A stretch of DNA of 45,687 bases, taken from UBA4615 sp046046245. Its GTDB lineage: Bacteria; Pseudomonadota; Gammaproteobacteria; Burkholderiales; Burkholderiaceae_E. Location: assembly GCA_046046245.1 (NCBI GenBank), contig JBJOKE010000093.1, forward strand, positions 1 to 45,687, given 5' to 3'. Shown here one piece after another: positions 1-8,167 of the stretch (position 1 is the stretch's first letter; each line of letters begins with the position of its first letter). The notes under the pieces were generated by a model. The model was not told the DNA's origin. It made no database searches and saw nothing but the letters and a program-made list of their open reading frames with translations. The position numbers were made by a program, and so were the translations under genes.

Positions 1-165
1 GCATTCCGCTTGTGGCTCGGCACGCTCAAGCGCGCAACCCACGATACGTCTGGAGGCAGACCACCCCCAACACTTCGAGCATGGCCGCCCCCGCTTCGCG
101 GGCCGGGGCCATGTTGTCTGAAGCCGCGGCGTCGCGGCCGGTCCGGTCGCCGCTCCCCCGCCGGT

Positions 166-171
166 TAGAAT
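166..171 (+). promoter_or_regulatory. possible -10 box upstream of purE
   Basis: TAGAAT matches the sigma-70 -10 hexamer at five of six positions and lies 25 bp before the purE start. No convincing -35 hexamer is seen 16-18 bp upstream, so this is only a candidate. The rest of 1-196 shows no gene I can support. A short hairpin (CCCGC-TTC-GCGGG, 90-102) lies in it with no T tract. Confidence 0.3.
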
Positions 172-196
172 CGCGGTTTTCCGTGCGGAGCGACCG

Positions 197-694
197 ATGG
201 CCGACGCGTCCCCGATCGTCGGGGTGGTGATGGGCAGCAGCAGCGACTGGGACGTGATGCAGCATGCCGTCGCGGTGCTGCGCGACTTCGGCGTGCCGCA
301 CGAGGCCAGGGTCGTCTCCGCCCACCGGATGCCCGACGACCTGTTCGCCTACGCCGAGGCCGCGGCCGGCCGCGGTCTGCGCGCGATCGTCGCCGGCGCC
401 GGCGGCGCCGCGCACCTGCCGGGCATGCTCGCGTCGAAGACGATCGTGCCGGTCCATGGCGTGCCGGTGCCCTCGAAGTACCTGCGCGGCGAGGACTCGA
501 TGCTGTCGATCCTGCAGATGCCGCGCGGCGTGCCGGTGGCGACCTTCGCGATCGGCGAGGCGGGCGCGGCGAATGCCGCGCTGCACGCCATCGCCGCGAT
601 CGCCACCACCGATGCGGCGCTCGCCGCGAAGCTGGCCGCATTCCGCGCCCGCCAGACCGAGGCGGCGCGTGCGATGACGCTGCCGCAGGCCTGA
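197..694 (+). CDS. purE: 5-(carboxyamino)imidazole ribonucleotide mutase PurE
   Basis: Class I PurE interconverts N5-carboxyaminoimidazole ribonucleotide and carboxyaminoimidazole ribonucleotide in de novo purine synthesis, in the cytoplasm. The 165-residue length is normal for the bacterial enzyme. The N-terminal GSSSDWD loop, the SAHRMP motif near residue 46 and the glycine/alanine-rich GAGGAAHLPG segment are all present and form the nucleotide-binding pocket of the family. The ATG is preceded by GGAG six bases upstream. purK follows after four bases, the classic pairing in which PurK makes the substrate of PurE. Confidence 0.96.
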   Translation: MADASPIVGVVMGSSSDWDVMQHAVAVLRDFGVPHEARVVSAHRMPDDLFAYAEAAAGRGLRAIVAGAGGAAHLPGMLASKTIVPVHGVPVPSKYLRGEDSMLSILQMPRGVPVATFAIGEAGAANAALHAIAAIATTDAALAAKLAAFRARQTEAARAMTLPQA

Positions 695-698
695 GCCC

Positions 699-1862
699 AT
701 GCACCGTCCCGTCCCGCCGCTGCTGCCCGGCTCGTGGCTCGGCCTGCTCGGCGGCGGCCAGCTCGGCCGGATGTTCTGCTTCGCCGCGCAGGCGCTCGGC
801 TACAAGGTCTGCGTGCTCGACCCGGGCGCCGACAGCCCCGCGGGCAGCGTCGCCGACCGCCACCTGAAGGCCGACTATCTCGATGCGGCCGCGCTCGACG
901 AGCTCGCACGGACCTGCCGCGCGGCCACCACCGAGTTCGAGAACGTGCCGGCGCAGGCCCTCGAGCGGCTCGCACGCGACCTCGTCGTCGCGCCGCGCGC
1001 GTCGGCGGTCGCGATCGCGCAGGACCGGATGGCCGAGAAGGCCTTCGTGCGCGGCGCGGGGATCGAGGTCGCACCCTATGCCGAGGTCCGCGACGAGGCC
1101 GACCTGCGGGCCGCGCCCGACACCCTGTTCCCCGGGATCCTGAAGGCCGCCCGCCTCGGCTACGACGGCAAGGGGCAGGCGAGGGTGGCCACGCGCGACG
1201 AGGCGATCGCCGCGTTCCGCGCGATGGGCGGCGTGGCCTGCGTGCTCGAGCAGCGGCTGCCGCTCGCGCTCGAGGTCTCGGTGATCGTGGCGCGCGGCTT
1301 CGACGGCCGTGCGAGCGCCTGGCCGGTTCAGGAGAACGAGCACCGCGGCGGGATCCTCGCGGTCTCGACCGTGCCGGCGCGCGTCGACACCGCGCTCGCC
1401 GCGCGCGCGACCGGGGCGACGCTCGCGATCGCGGCCGCACTCGACTACGTCGGCGTGCTCTGCGTCGAGTTCTTCGTGCTCGCCGACGGCCGCCTGGTCG
1501 TCAACGAGATGGCGCCCCGGCCGCACAACTCCGGCCATTACACGATCGACGCCTGCGTCACCAGCCAGTTCGAGCAGCAGGCGCGCACGCTCGCAGGGCT
1601 GCCGCTGGGCGCGGTGCGCCAGCATTCGCCGGCGGTGATGCTGAACCTGCTCGGCGACATCTGGTGGCGCGACGGGCGAGGTCCGGTCGAGCCCGACTGG
1701 GACGTCGTGCTGCGCCATGCGCAGGCCAAGCTGCACCTGTACGGCAAGTCCGAGGCGCGGCCGGGCCGGAAGATGGGCCATGTGACGGTGCTCGGCGAGA
1801 CCGCCGACGAGACGATCGCCACGGCGGCGACGATCGAGCGCGCGCTCGGCATCGCGCCGTGA
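699..1862 (+). CDS. purK: 5-(carboxyamino)imidazole ribonucleotide synthase PurK
   Basis: PurK is an ATP-grasp enzyme that carboxylates aminoimidazole ribonucleotide with bicarbonate and ATP to give the PurE substrate. The 387-residue protein begins with a dinucleotide-type loop (LGLLGGGQLGRM) and holds the family segments for ATP and metal binding (LKAARLGYDGKGQ, VNEMAPRPHNSGHYTID). It starts four bases after purE, so the two are surely co-transcribed. Its TGA overlaps the GTG of the next gene, which implies translational coupling to the Sua5-type gene. Confidence 0.96.
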   Translation: MHRPVPPLLPGSWLGLLGGGQLGRMFCFAAQALGYKVCVLDPGADSPAGSVADRHLKADYLDAAALDELARTCRAATTEFENVPAQALERLARDLVVAPRASAVAIAQDRMAEKAFVRGAGIEVAPYAEVRDEADLRAAPDTLFPGILKAARLGYDGKGQARVATRDEAIAAFRAMGGVACVLEQRLPLALEVSVIVARGFDGRASAWPVQENEHRGGILAVSTVPARVDTALAARATGATLAIAAALDYVGVLCVEFFVLADGRLVVNEMAPRPHNSGHYTIDACVTSQFEQQARTLAGLPLGAVRQHSPAVMLNLLGDIWWRDGRGPVEPDWDVVLRHAQAKLHLYGKSEARPGRKMGHVTVLGETADETIATAATIERALGIAP

Positions 1863-2839
1863 TCGAGCCTGCGAACGACGCGTCGATCGACCGCGCGGCC
1901 CGCACGCTGCTCGCCGGCGGGCTCGTCGCGCTGCCCACCGAGACGGTCTACGGGCTGGGCGCCGACGCCTCGAGTCGCGAGGCGGTGGCACGGATCTACT
2001 CGACCAAGGGCCGCCCGCCCGGCCACCCGCTGATCGTGCACGTGCCGGACGTCGCGACCGGTCGTCGCTGGGCCGTCTTCGACGCGCGGGCCGAGCGGCT
2101 CGCGGCGGCCTTCTGGCCGGGCCCGCTGACGCTCGTGATGCCGCGCGCGGGCGATGCCCCCGGCTGGGCCTGCGGCGGTCAGCCGAGCATCGGCCTGCGC
2201 TGCCCGTCGCACCCGGTCGCGCACGCGCTGCTCGCGCGCTTCGTCGCGCTCGGCGGCTCGGGGGTGGCCGCCCCGTCGGCCAACCGCTTCGGCCGCGTCA
2301 GCCCGACTCGCGCGCAGCACGTGGTCGACGACCTCGGCGCCGTCGCGCCGCTGGTGCTCGACGGCGGCCCCGCCGAGGTCGGCGTCGAGTCCACCATCGT
2401 CGATCTGACCCGCGATCGTCCGGTGCTTCTGCGGCCGGGGCGCATCGGCCGCGACGCGCTCGAGCGCGTGCTCGGCGAGCCGGTCGCGGACCGCGACGAC
2501 GCGGCGCCGCGCGCCTCGGGCACGCTGGCCGCGCACTACCAGCCGGACACGCCGGTCGAGGTCCTGCCCGCGGCGGCGCTGGAGGCCCGCGCCGCCGCCC
2601 TCGGCGCGACGCGGGTCGCCGTCTGGTCGGCGACGCGCCCGGCCGGCGCGGTCGGCCACTGGGAGCCCGCGCCGGCGCGGGCCGAGGACCGCGAGGCGGC
2701 GCTCTACGACACGCTGCGCCGCCTCGACGGACTCGGACTCGATGCGATCCTCGTCGAGGCGCCGCCGGTCGGCTCCGACTGGGACGCGCTGCGCGATCGG
2801 CTCGGGCGGGCTGCGTACCGTGCTTCTCCGGGAGCCTAG
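1859..2839 (+). CDS. sua5: L-threonylcarbamoyladenylate synthase (long Sua5/TsaC type)
   Basis: This enzyme makes threonylcarbamoyl-AMP from threonine, bicarbonate and ATP for the universal t6A37 modification of ANN-decoding tRNAs. The 326 residues contain the YrdC-domain motifs LPTETVYGLGADA near the N-terminus, the KGRPPGHPL loop and SANRFGRVSPT, followed by a C-terminal Sua5 domain of about 110 residues. The length therefore fits the long Sua5 form and not the short TsaC form. The GTG start overlaps the purK stop (GTGA). An upstream extension in the same frame is only a GC-rich open frame over purK. Clustering with purEK is common in beta-proteobacteria as far as I recall. Confidence 0.92.
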   Translation: MIEPANDASIDRAARTLLAGGLVALPTETVYGLGADASSREAVARIYSTKGRPPGHPLIVHVPDVATGRRWAVFDARAERLAAAFWPGPLTLVMPRAGDAPGWACGGQPSIGLRCPSHPVAHALLARFVALGGSGVAAPSANRFGRVSPTRAQHVVDDLGAVAPLVLDGGPAEVGVESTIVDLTRDRPVLLRPGRIGRDALERVLGEPVADRDDAAPRASGTLAAHYQPDTPVEVLPAAALEARAAALGATRVAVWSATRPAGAVGHWEPAPARAEDREAALYDTLRRLDGLGLDAILVEAPPVGSDWDALRDRLGRAAYRASPGA

Positions 2840-2968
2840 CGGGTCGGGAGGGTCGAGCCTCCTCGGCTTGACCGTAAGGGACTAAGATGGCGGCGCCGGT
2901 GCCCACGCGCCGGTGCCCGACGGGGCGGTCCACGACGCCGGCCCGGGGCTTCACGACGAGGAGACCCG

Positions 2969-4276
2969 ATGTACCCGATTCCCTCCCGGGCCCCGGCCCG
3001 TGCGGCGCTGGCCGCCTCGGCCGCTGCCCTGCTGCTCGCCGCCTGCGGCGGCGATGGCACCGACCAGGCCGTCCGCGGCGCGCTGCTGACCGACACGGTC
3101 GTCACGACCCGGACCAAGGCCCAGATCGACGCGACCACCAGCTCGCCGCAGCTGCCGATCCAGGCGCTGACCGGCAAGGCGGTCTGCGACGTCACCGTGC
3201 GCAAGGTGCTCCACTCGACGGTCGGTGCGAACAAGGTCGACGGCTACACCGCCGTCGCCGGCGTGCTCGTGCCCGTCGCGAGCGACACCTGCAAGGGCCC
3301 CTTCCCGATCGTGGCCTACAACCCGGGCACCAGCGTCGAGAAGGCCCGCACGCTGTCCGACCCGACCCAGGGCGAGACGCTGCTGCTGATGTCGTTCTTC
3401 GCGGCCCAGGGCTACGTGGTCGTCGCGACCGACTACCTCGGCTTCTCCGACTCGACGTTCGGCTACCACCCGTACCTGCACGCCGATTCGCAGGCCTCGA
3501 CCACCGCCGACGCGATCCGCGCCGCGAAGGCCTCGCTCGCGAACCAGGGCGTGGCGCTGTCGGGCAAGCTGTTCCTGACCGGCTATTCGCAGGGCGGGCA
3601 TGCCGCGATGGCCACGCACAAGGCGATCGAGGCCGATCCCTCGCTCGGCCTGACCGTGACCGCCGCCGGACCGATGTCGGGCCCGTACGACCTGACCAAC
3701 TCGTTCGTCGCGGGCCTCGGCTTCCTGCCCACCGGCACCGGCGGCTCGAGCGTCTTCACGCCGTACGTGGTCACCGGGTGGCAGAAGATCTACGGGAACA
3801 TCTACTCTGCGCCGACCGACTACTTCAAGGCCCCGTACGCCACCGGCATCGAATCGCTGCTGCCGGGCTCGCTGTCGTTCACCCAGCTCTACACGACCGG
3901 CAAGCTGCCGGTGAACCTCGGCGACCTGCTGACGCCCAAGGCGATCGCCGACGTCGGTGATCCCAACAGCGGCTTCCGCAAGGCGCTGGCGGCGAACACG
4001 CTGCTCGGCTGGACGCCGAAGGCACCGGTGGTGCTGTGCGGGGGCTCGCGCGATCCGGTCGTGCTGTACGCGGTCAACACCGCGGTCTCGGCAGCCGACA
4101 TCAAGGCCCGGGGCGGCAACGTGACCGAGGTCGACGTCGAGAAGGTCCCGCAGTTCGCGGCAGCGCTGCCGCCGGCGAACGCGACCCTGGACCAGCTCGC
4201 CAGCTACCACGGCGGTACGGTCCCGCCGCTGTGCATGTCGGTGATCCGCGACCAGCTGTTCTCGAAGCTGCGCTGA
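2969..4276 (+). CDS. secreted lipoprotein alpha/beta hydrolase (lipase-like), copy 1
   Basis: A 435-residue exported protein. The N-terminus is a lipoprotein signal with lipobox LAAC (lipidated Cys26). The nucleophile elbow GYSQGGH places Ser207. Asp362 in CGGSRDP and His414 in SYHGG are plausible partners of the triad, and YLGFSDS precedes the elbow. The overall pattern resembles the secretory lipase/LIP-like alpha/beta hydrolases, but the substrate cannot be read from the sequence. Four cysteines near the ends (73, 108, 357, 422) could form disulfides. The ATG has GAGGAGA upstream. A paralogue follows directly, so this is a tandem duplication. Confidence 0.8.
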   Translation: MYPIPSRAPARAALAASAAALLLAACGGDGTDQAVRGALLTDTVVTTRTKAQIDATTSSPQLPIQALTGKAVCDVTVRKVLHSTVGANKVDGYTAVAGVLVPVASDTCKGPFPIVAYNPGTSVEKARTLSDPTQGETLLLMSFFAAQGYVVVATDYLGFSDSTFGYHPYLHADSQASTTADAIRAAKASLANQGVALSGKLFLTGYSQGGHAAMATHKAIEADPSLGLTVTAAGPMSGPYDLTNSFVAGLGFLPTGTGGSSVFTPYVVTGWQKIYGNIYSAPTDYFKAPYATGIESLLPGSLSFTQLYTTGKLPVNLGDLLTPKAIADVGDPNSGFRKALAANTLLGWTPKAPVVLCGGSRDPVVLYAVNTAVSAADIKARGGNVTEVDVEKVPQFAAALPPANATLDQLASYHGGTVPPLCMSVIRDQLFSKLR

Positions 4277-4400
4277 ACCGGCGCAGCCGGAGCGCCCGCG
4301 CGCGGTCCGCCGCGTGTGCGCGCTCCGACGCGCCGGCGGCCTGCGCTCCCGCCGCGCGGGCTGCCAGCGCGACGGCGCGCCGGGCCGCAGACTGGGGCGG

Positions 4401-5612
4401 ATGACTGCACGCCGGTCCGCCCGCCCCCGTCTCGCCGTCCTCCTCGCCCGTGTCGTCGCGTCGCTCGCCGGCTGCGGGCACGATCCGAACGACTCTGTCC
4501 CCTTGCCGCCTACCGCCGTCGGGGGCGACGCCCTGGTCGCCCCGATCGCGGCGCCGCAGCCCGCGTGGCTCACCGAGACCATGGTCGTCGCCGTCCTCAC
4601 GAAGGCCGAGGTGGACGCCGCCACCGCGTCGCGCGGCTGGGCCGCGCTTGCCGGTCCGGCCCGCTGCGACGTGACGCTGCACGCGATCCTCCACCCCACC
4701 GCCGGCCCGAAGGGCGAGGCCACCGACGCGTCGGGTGCCGTGCTGGTGCCGGGCGGCGCCGGTTGCCCCGGTCCGTATCCGCTGCTGTCCTACTCGCGGG
4801 GCACCGACCTCGACCGCTCGCGGACGATGGCGAAGCTCGACGATCGCGAGACCCAGGAGATCACGGCGTTCTTCGCCGCGCGCGGCTACGTCGTCGTCGC
4901 CTCCGACTACCTCGGCTACGGCCGCTCGTCCTTCCCCTACCACCCCTACCTGCACGCCGAGTCCGCGGCCCGGACCGGCATCGACGCGCTGCGGGCCGCC
5001 CGCACGCTGCTCGCTCGGCTCGGCGTCGCCGAGTCGGACCGGGTGTTCCTGACCGGCTACTCGCAGGGCGGCCACGCGGCGCTCGCGATCGAGCGGGCGA
5101 TCGAGCGCGACGCGCCGGTGGGTGTCCCTGCGCCCGTCGCGACCGGCGCGATGTCCGGCCCCTACGACCTCGCGGGCACCTTCACCGAGGGGGTGCAACT
5201 GCTGCCGCTGCTGTCGGTCAGCCTGTCGGGCTCGGTCGCGCGGACGGTCGCGATCCGTCTCGGCGACGTGCTCGGCACCGGCGCGGCCGAGCTGCTGGCC
5301 GCGCAGTCCGGCCTGCGCGAGGTGCTGGCCGCGAACTCGGTGATCGGCTGGCGACCGGCCGCGCCCGTGCTGCTGTGCGGCGGCTCGCGGGATCCGATCG
5401 TGCCGTTCTCGAACACGCTGCGTGCGGCGGACGACTTCCGCGCGCGCGGCGCGACCCTCATCGTGGTCGACGTCGAGCAGGAGCCTGCGCTCGAGCCCAT
5501 GCTGCCCCCCGCGGATGTACCGATCGAAGGGCTGGGCAGCTACCACCAGGGCGCGGTGCCGCCGCTGTGCTTCGCGGTCGTCCGCGATCGGCTGCTCGAG
5601 CCGCGGCGCTGA
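4401..5612 (+). CDS. secreted lipoprotein alpha/beta hydrolase (lipase-like), copy 2
   Basis: Paralogue of the preceding gene, 403 residues from the ATG at 4401. That start gives a short signal peptide ending in lipobox LAGC (Cys25), whereas the longer open frame would add an arginine-rich stretch with no signal function. The elbow GYSQGGH gives Ser221. CGGSRDP and SYHQG supply the likely Asp and His, as in copy 1. Compared with copy 1 it lacks roughly 40 residues between the PYDL motif and the C-terminal part, a region that probably forms the lid, so the substrate range may differ. The 124-bp gap between the copies shows no obvious promoter. Confidence 0.78.
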   Translation: MTARRSARPRLAVLLARVVASLAGCGHDPNDSVPLPPTAVGGDALVAPIAAPQPAWLTETMVVAVLTKAEVDAATASRGWAALAGPARCDVTLHAILHPTAGPKGEATDASGAVLVPGGAGCPGPYPLLSYSRGTDLDRSRTMAKLDDRETQEITAFFAARGYVVVASDYLGYGRSSFPYHPYLHAESAARTGIDALRAARTLLARLGVAESDRVFLTGYSQGGHAALAIERAIERDAPVGVPAPVATGAMSGPYDLAGTFTEGVQLLPLLSVSLSGSVARTVAIRLGDVLGTGAAELLAAQSGLREVLAANSVIGWRPAAPVLLCGGSRDPIVPFSNTLRAADDFRARGATLIVVDVEQEPALEPMLPPADVPIEGLGSYHQGAVPPLCFAVVRDRLLEPRR

Positions 5613-5624
5613 GGGGGCGGGGTC

Positions 5625-6470
5625 TCACGCGAGGGGGTTTCGGTGGGCGGCGCGCGCGTGCGTGTCGACGATGCGTCGGGTCGCCGCGATCAGTACGTCG
5701 GGCTGGTCACGCTGGGGGGAATGGCCGCAGGCCGGCAGCTCCAGCAGCACCGTGCCGGGCACGCGCCGCGCGATCCCGCGGACCTGCTCGAGCGTGCCGT
5801 ATTCGTCGTCGAGCCCCTGGACCGCGAGCACCGGGCAGCGGATCCCGGCGAGCTCGGCCTCGATCGACCAGGCCTCGAAGGCCGGGTCGAGCCATGCGTC
5901 GCTCCAGGTGCCGAACGCGGACGCGGGGTCGTCGTGATGGCGCGCGAGGCCGGCGCGCAGGTCGCCGCGCTGCCAGGCCTCGTGCGCGCGGCGGATGCTC
6001 GCGAGCGTGACCGGCTCGACCAGGATGTGCGGTGCGGCGACGACGAGGCCGGCGACGCGGTCGGGGAACCGGGCCGCGTGGATCAGCGCGATCGAGCCCC
6101 CGTCGCTGTGGCCGAAGAGCCAGGGGGGCGCGGCCCGGGTGTCGACGGCGAGCGCGGCGAGCACCGCGGGCAGGACCTCGATCGCCTCGATGTGCATGAA
6201 GTCCGGACCGGTGCGCTCGCCCTCCGGGCGGGGGCTCGAGCGGCCGTAGCCGGGGCGCGAATAGACCAGGCCGCGTGCGCCGATCGCCTCGCACAGCCGC
6301 TGCGGGAAGCCCTTCCACAGCGAGACCGAGCCCAGGCCCTCGTGGAGGAACACGAGGAGCGGTGCGTCGGGCTCGTCCGCACCGACCCAGGCGTGTTCGA
6401 TCACCACGCGCCGACCCTCGCGTTCGATCGCGACGCGGGCCGTCCCGGCGCGATCGAACGGCGTCGTCAC
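5625..6470 (-). CDS. alpha/beta hydrolase of the box operon
   Basis: A 281-residue cytoplasmic alpha/beta hydrolase. The HEGLGS oxyanion region is at 43-48, the nucleophile elbow GHSDGG puts Ser122 at the apex, an acidic residue at 221/222 (GLDDEYG) and His250 (CGHSP) complete a triad. The GTG start overlaps the TGA of the benzoate-CoA ligase gene (GTGA), so translation is coupled to the ligase. Function is not known. Given the operon it could hydrolyse a CoA thioester, a lactone or a ring-opened or epoxide-derived by-product of benzoyl-CoA metabolism, but nothing in the sequence decides among these. A longer open frame extends over the ligase gene and is a shadow. Confidence 0.85.
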   Translation of the reverse strand: MTTPFDRAGTARVAIEREGRRVVIEHAWVGADEPDAPLLVFLHEGLGSVSLWKGFPQRLCEAIGARGLVYSRPGYGRSSPRPEGERTGPDFMHIEAIEVLPAVLAALAVDTRAAPPWLFGHSDGGSIALIHAARFPDRVAGLVVAAPHILVEPVTLASIRRAHEAWQRGDLRAGLARHHDDPASAFGTWSDAWLDPAFEAWSIEAELAGIRCPVLAVQGLDDEYGTLEQVRGIARRVPGTVLLELPACGHSPQRDQPDVLIAATRRIVDTHARAAHRNPLA

Positions 6471-8047
6471 TTCGCGCCGAGCTGCTCGCGCAGCCTGAAG
6501 CGCTGGATCTTGCCGGTCGCGGTCTTCGGCAGGTCGGCGACGAACTCGATGATCCGCGGGTACTTGTAGGGCGCGAGCCGGTCCTTGACGAAGGCCTTCA
6601 GGTCGGCCTCGGTCGCGAGACCGCCTGGCTTGAGCACGACGAACGCCTTGGTCTTCGTGAGTCCCTCGGCGTCGGGCACGCCGACCACCGCGGCCTCGAG
6701 CACCGCGGGGTGCTGGACGAGGGTGGCTTCGACCTCGAACGGCGACACGTAGATGCCGCTGACCTTCAGCATGTCGTCGCTGCGGCCGCCGTAGGTGTAG
6801 GTGCCATCGGGGTTGCGGACGTACTTGTCGCCGCTCTTCGTCCAGCCGCCCTGGAAGGTCTCGCGGGTCTTCTGCCGGTTGCCCCAGTACATCATCGCAG
6901 CCGACGGGCCGTGGATGTACAGGTCGCCGGGCTCGCCGTCGGGTACCGGACCGCCATCGTCGCCGCGCAGCTCGATCTCGTAGCCGGGGACCGGCCGGCC
7001 GGTCGTGCCGTAGCGGACGTCGTCGGGCCGGTTCGACAGGAAGATGTGCAGCATCTCGGTCGAGCCGATGCCGTCGACGATCGGCACGCCGAACCTCGAC
7101 TGGAAGCGTTCGCCCAGGTCGGCGGGCAGCGCCTCGCCGGCCGACGACACCAGCCGCAGCGCGACCTGCTCGCGGGCGGGCAGTGCGGGCGACGCCAGCA
7201 TCCCCGCGAAACCGGTGGGCGCGCCGAAGAACACCGTGGGCTTCAGGCCGCCGACCCGGCCCGTCCATCTGCCGAACACCGCCTCGGGCGTCGGCCGCTC
7301 GGCCATCAGGATCGTCGTCGCGCCGACCGACATCGGGAAGGTCAGCGCATTGCCCAGCCCGTAGGCGAAGAAGAGCTTCGCGGCCGAGAAGCAGACGTCC
7401 GACTCGCGCAGGCCGAGCACGCCGCGGCCGTAGAGCTCGCAGGTCCACCACGGGTTCGCGTGCGAATGGACCGTGCCCTTGGGGCGGCCGGTCGAGCCCG
7501 ACGAGTAGAGCCAGAAGGCCGGGTCGTCCGACGCGGTGGCGGCCGGCTTCGCGGCCGGCGCGTGGCCTTCGAGCAGCGCCTCGAAATCGACCTCGGACAG
7601 GTGCAGCGGCGCGACCGGGCACGAGACCACCACCTTCTGCACCTCGTGGTCGCTGCGGGTCATCGCCGCGACCAGCGTCGGCAGCAGCGCACCGGAGACC
7701 AGCGCGGCCTGGGCGCGCGAGTGCTCGAGCATGTAGGCGTAGTCGTCCGCGGTCAGCAGCGTGTTCACCGCGACCGGCACCAGCCCAGCGTACATCGCGC
7801 CGAGGAAGGCGACCGGCCAGTCGACGCCGTCCTGCATCGCGAGCAGCACCCGCTCCTCGCGGCGCAGCCCGAGCGCGCGCAGCGCCGCCGCCATCCGGCG
7901 CACCCGCTCGTCGAGTTCGCCGTAGGTGAGGGTGCGGCGGTCGTCCACGAAGGCGGGCTTGGCGGCCCGCGCCGCGTTGGCCTGCAGCAGGGATGCGGCG
8001 AAGTTGAAGCGCTCGCCGGGCGGGGTCGCGGTGGGGGCTGCGGTCAC
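6467..8047 (-). CDS. bclA: benzoate-CoA ligase
   Basis: Activates benzoate to benzoyl-CoA with ATP and CoA, the entry step of the box pathway. The 526-residue protein has the AMP-forming ligase P-loop YSSGSTGRPKG at 181-191, the GIGSTEMLHIFLSN segment of the benzoate-CoA ligase family, and the C-terminal TATGKIQR with the catalytic lysine. I chose the GTG at 8047 because GGAGGAG sits just upstream of it. The open frame continues to an ATG at 8125, but that leader is low-complexity and would run into the putative BoxR operator. It is divergent from boxR and faces the shared control region at about 8048-8167. Confidence 0.93.
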   Translation of the reverse strand: MTAAPTATPPGERFNFAASLLQANAARAAKPAFVDDRRTLTYGELDERVRRMAAALRALGLRREERVLLAMQDGVDWPVAFLGAMYAGLVPVAVNTLLTADDYAYMLEHSRAQAALVSGALLPTLVAAMTRSDHEVQKVVVSCPVAPLHLSEVDFEALLEGHAPAAKPAATASDDPAFWLYSSGSTGRPKGTVHSHANPWWTCELYGRGVLGLRESDVCFSAAKLFFAYGLGNALTFPMSVGATTILMAERPTPEAVFGRWTGRVGGLKPTVFFGAPTGFAGMLASPALPAREQVALRLVSSAGEALPADLGERFQSRFGVPIVDGIGSTEMLHIFLSNRPDDVRYGTTGRPVPGYEIELRGDDGGPVPDGEPGDLYIHGPSAAMMYWGNRQKTRETFQGGWTKSGDKYVRNPDGTYTYGGRSDDMLKVSGIYVSPFEVEATLVQHPAVLEAAVVGVPDAEGLTKTKAFVVLKPGGLATEADLKAFVKDRLAPYKYPRIIEFVADLPKTATGKIQRFRLREQLGAK

Positions 8048-8106
8048 GGACGTCTCCTCCGAGGGGCCGCCGCGGCCGGTCGCGCGGCCCGGGCCGGGCC
8101 GCGCGC

Positions 8107-8135
8107 TTGCCCGGCCGTCGGGCATGCAGTATTGT
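8107..8135 (+). promoter_or_regulatory. candidate boxR promoter
   Basis: TTGCCC (8107-8112) and TATTGT (8130-8135) are separated by 17 bp, each matching the sigma-70 consensus at four of six positions. The -10 lies inside the operator-like site at 8125-8138, which would allow autoregulation by BoxR. The matches are weak individually; the spacing and the operator overlap are the main support. Confidence 0.35.
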
Positions 8136-8138
8136 GCG
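8125..8138. promoter_or_regulatory. putative BoxR operator O0 in the bclA-boxR intergenic region
   Basis: TGCAGTATTGTGCG fits TGCA-N6-TGC. Its reverse complement, GCACAATACTGC, differs from the site at 9143-9154 by a single base. Lying between the divergent starts of bclA and boxR, it could control both. The family knowledge used is that BoxR/BzdR regulators bind TGCA-containing repeats. Confidence 0.65.
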
Positions 8139-8167
8139 TTCGCGCACTCTAGGGGGCACTTCCCGTC

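Noticed and set aside
12..230. 72-codon open frame at the left edge
   Set aside because: It runs into purE in another frame and has no recognisable features or ribosome site.
734..1858. Upstream extension of the Sua5 frame across purK
   Set aside because: It is a shadow of purK; the family homology starts at the GTG at 1859.
165..1991. A 608-codon open frame on the minus strand opposite purE/purK, and other long antisense frames (for example 2951-4723, 4101-5546, 13853-15787, 29331-31895)
   Set aside because: They lie opposite well-recognised genes, have Arg/Gly/Ala/His-rich compositions with no family motifs, and arise because high-GC third codon positions remove stop codons.
2868..2888. 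TTGACC with TAAGAT before the first lipoprotein gene as a promoter
   Set aside because: The spacer is only 9 bp, far from the 16-18 bp needed.
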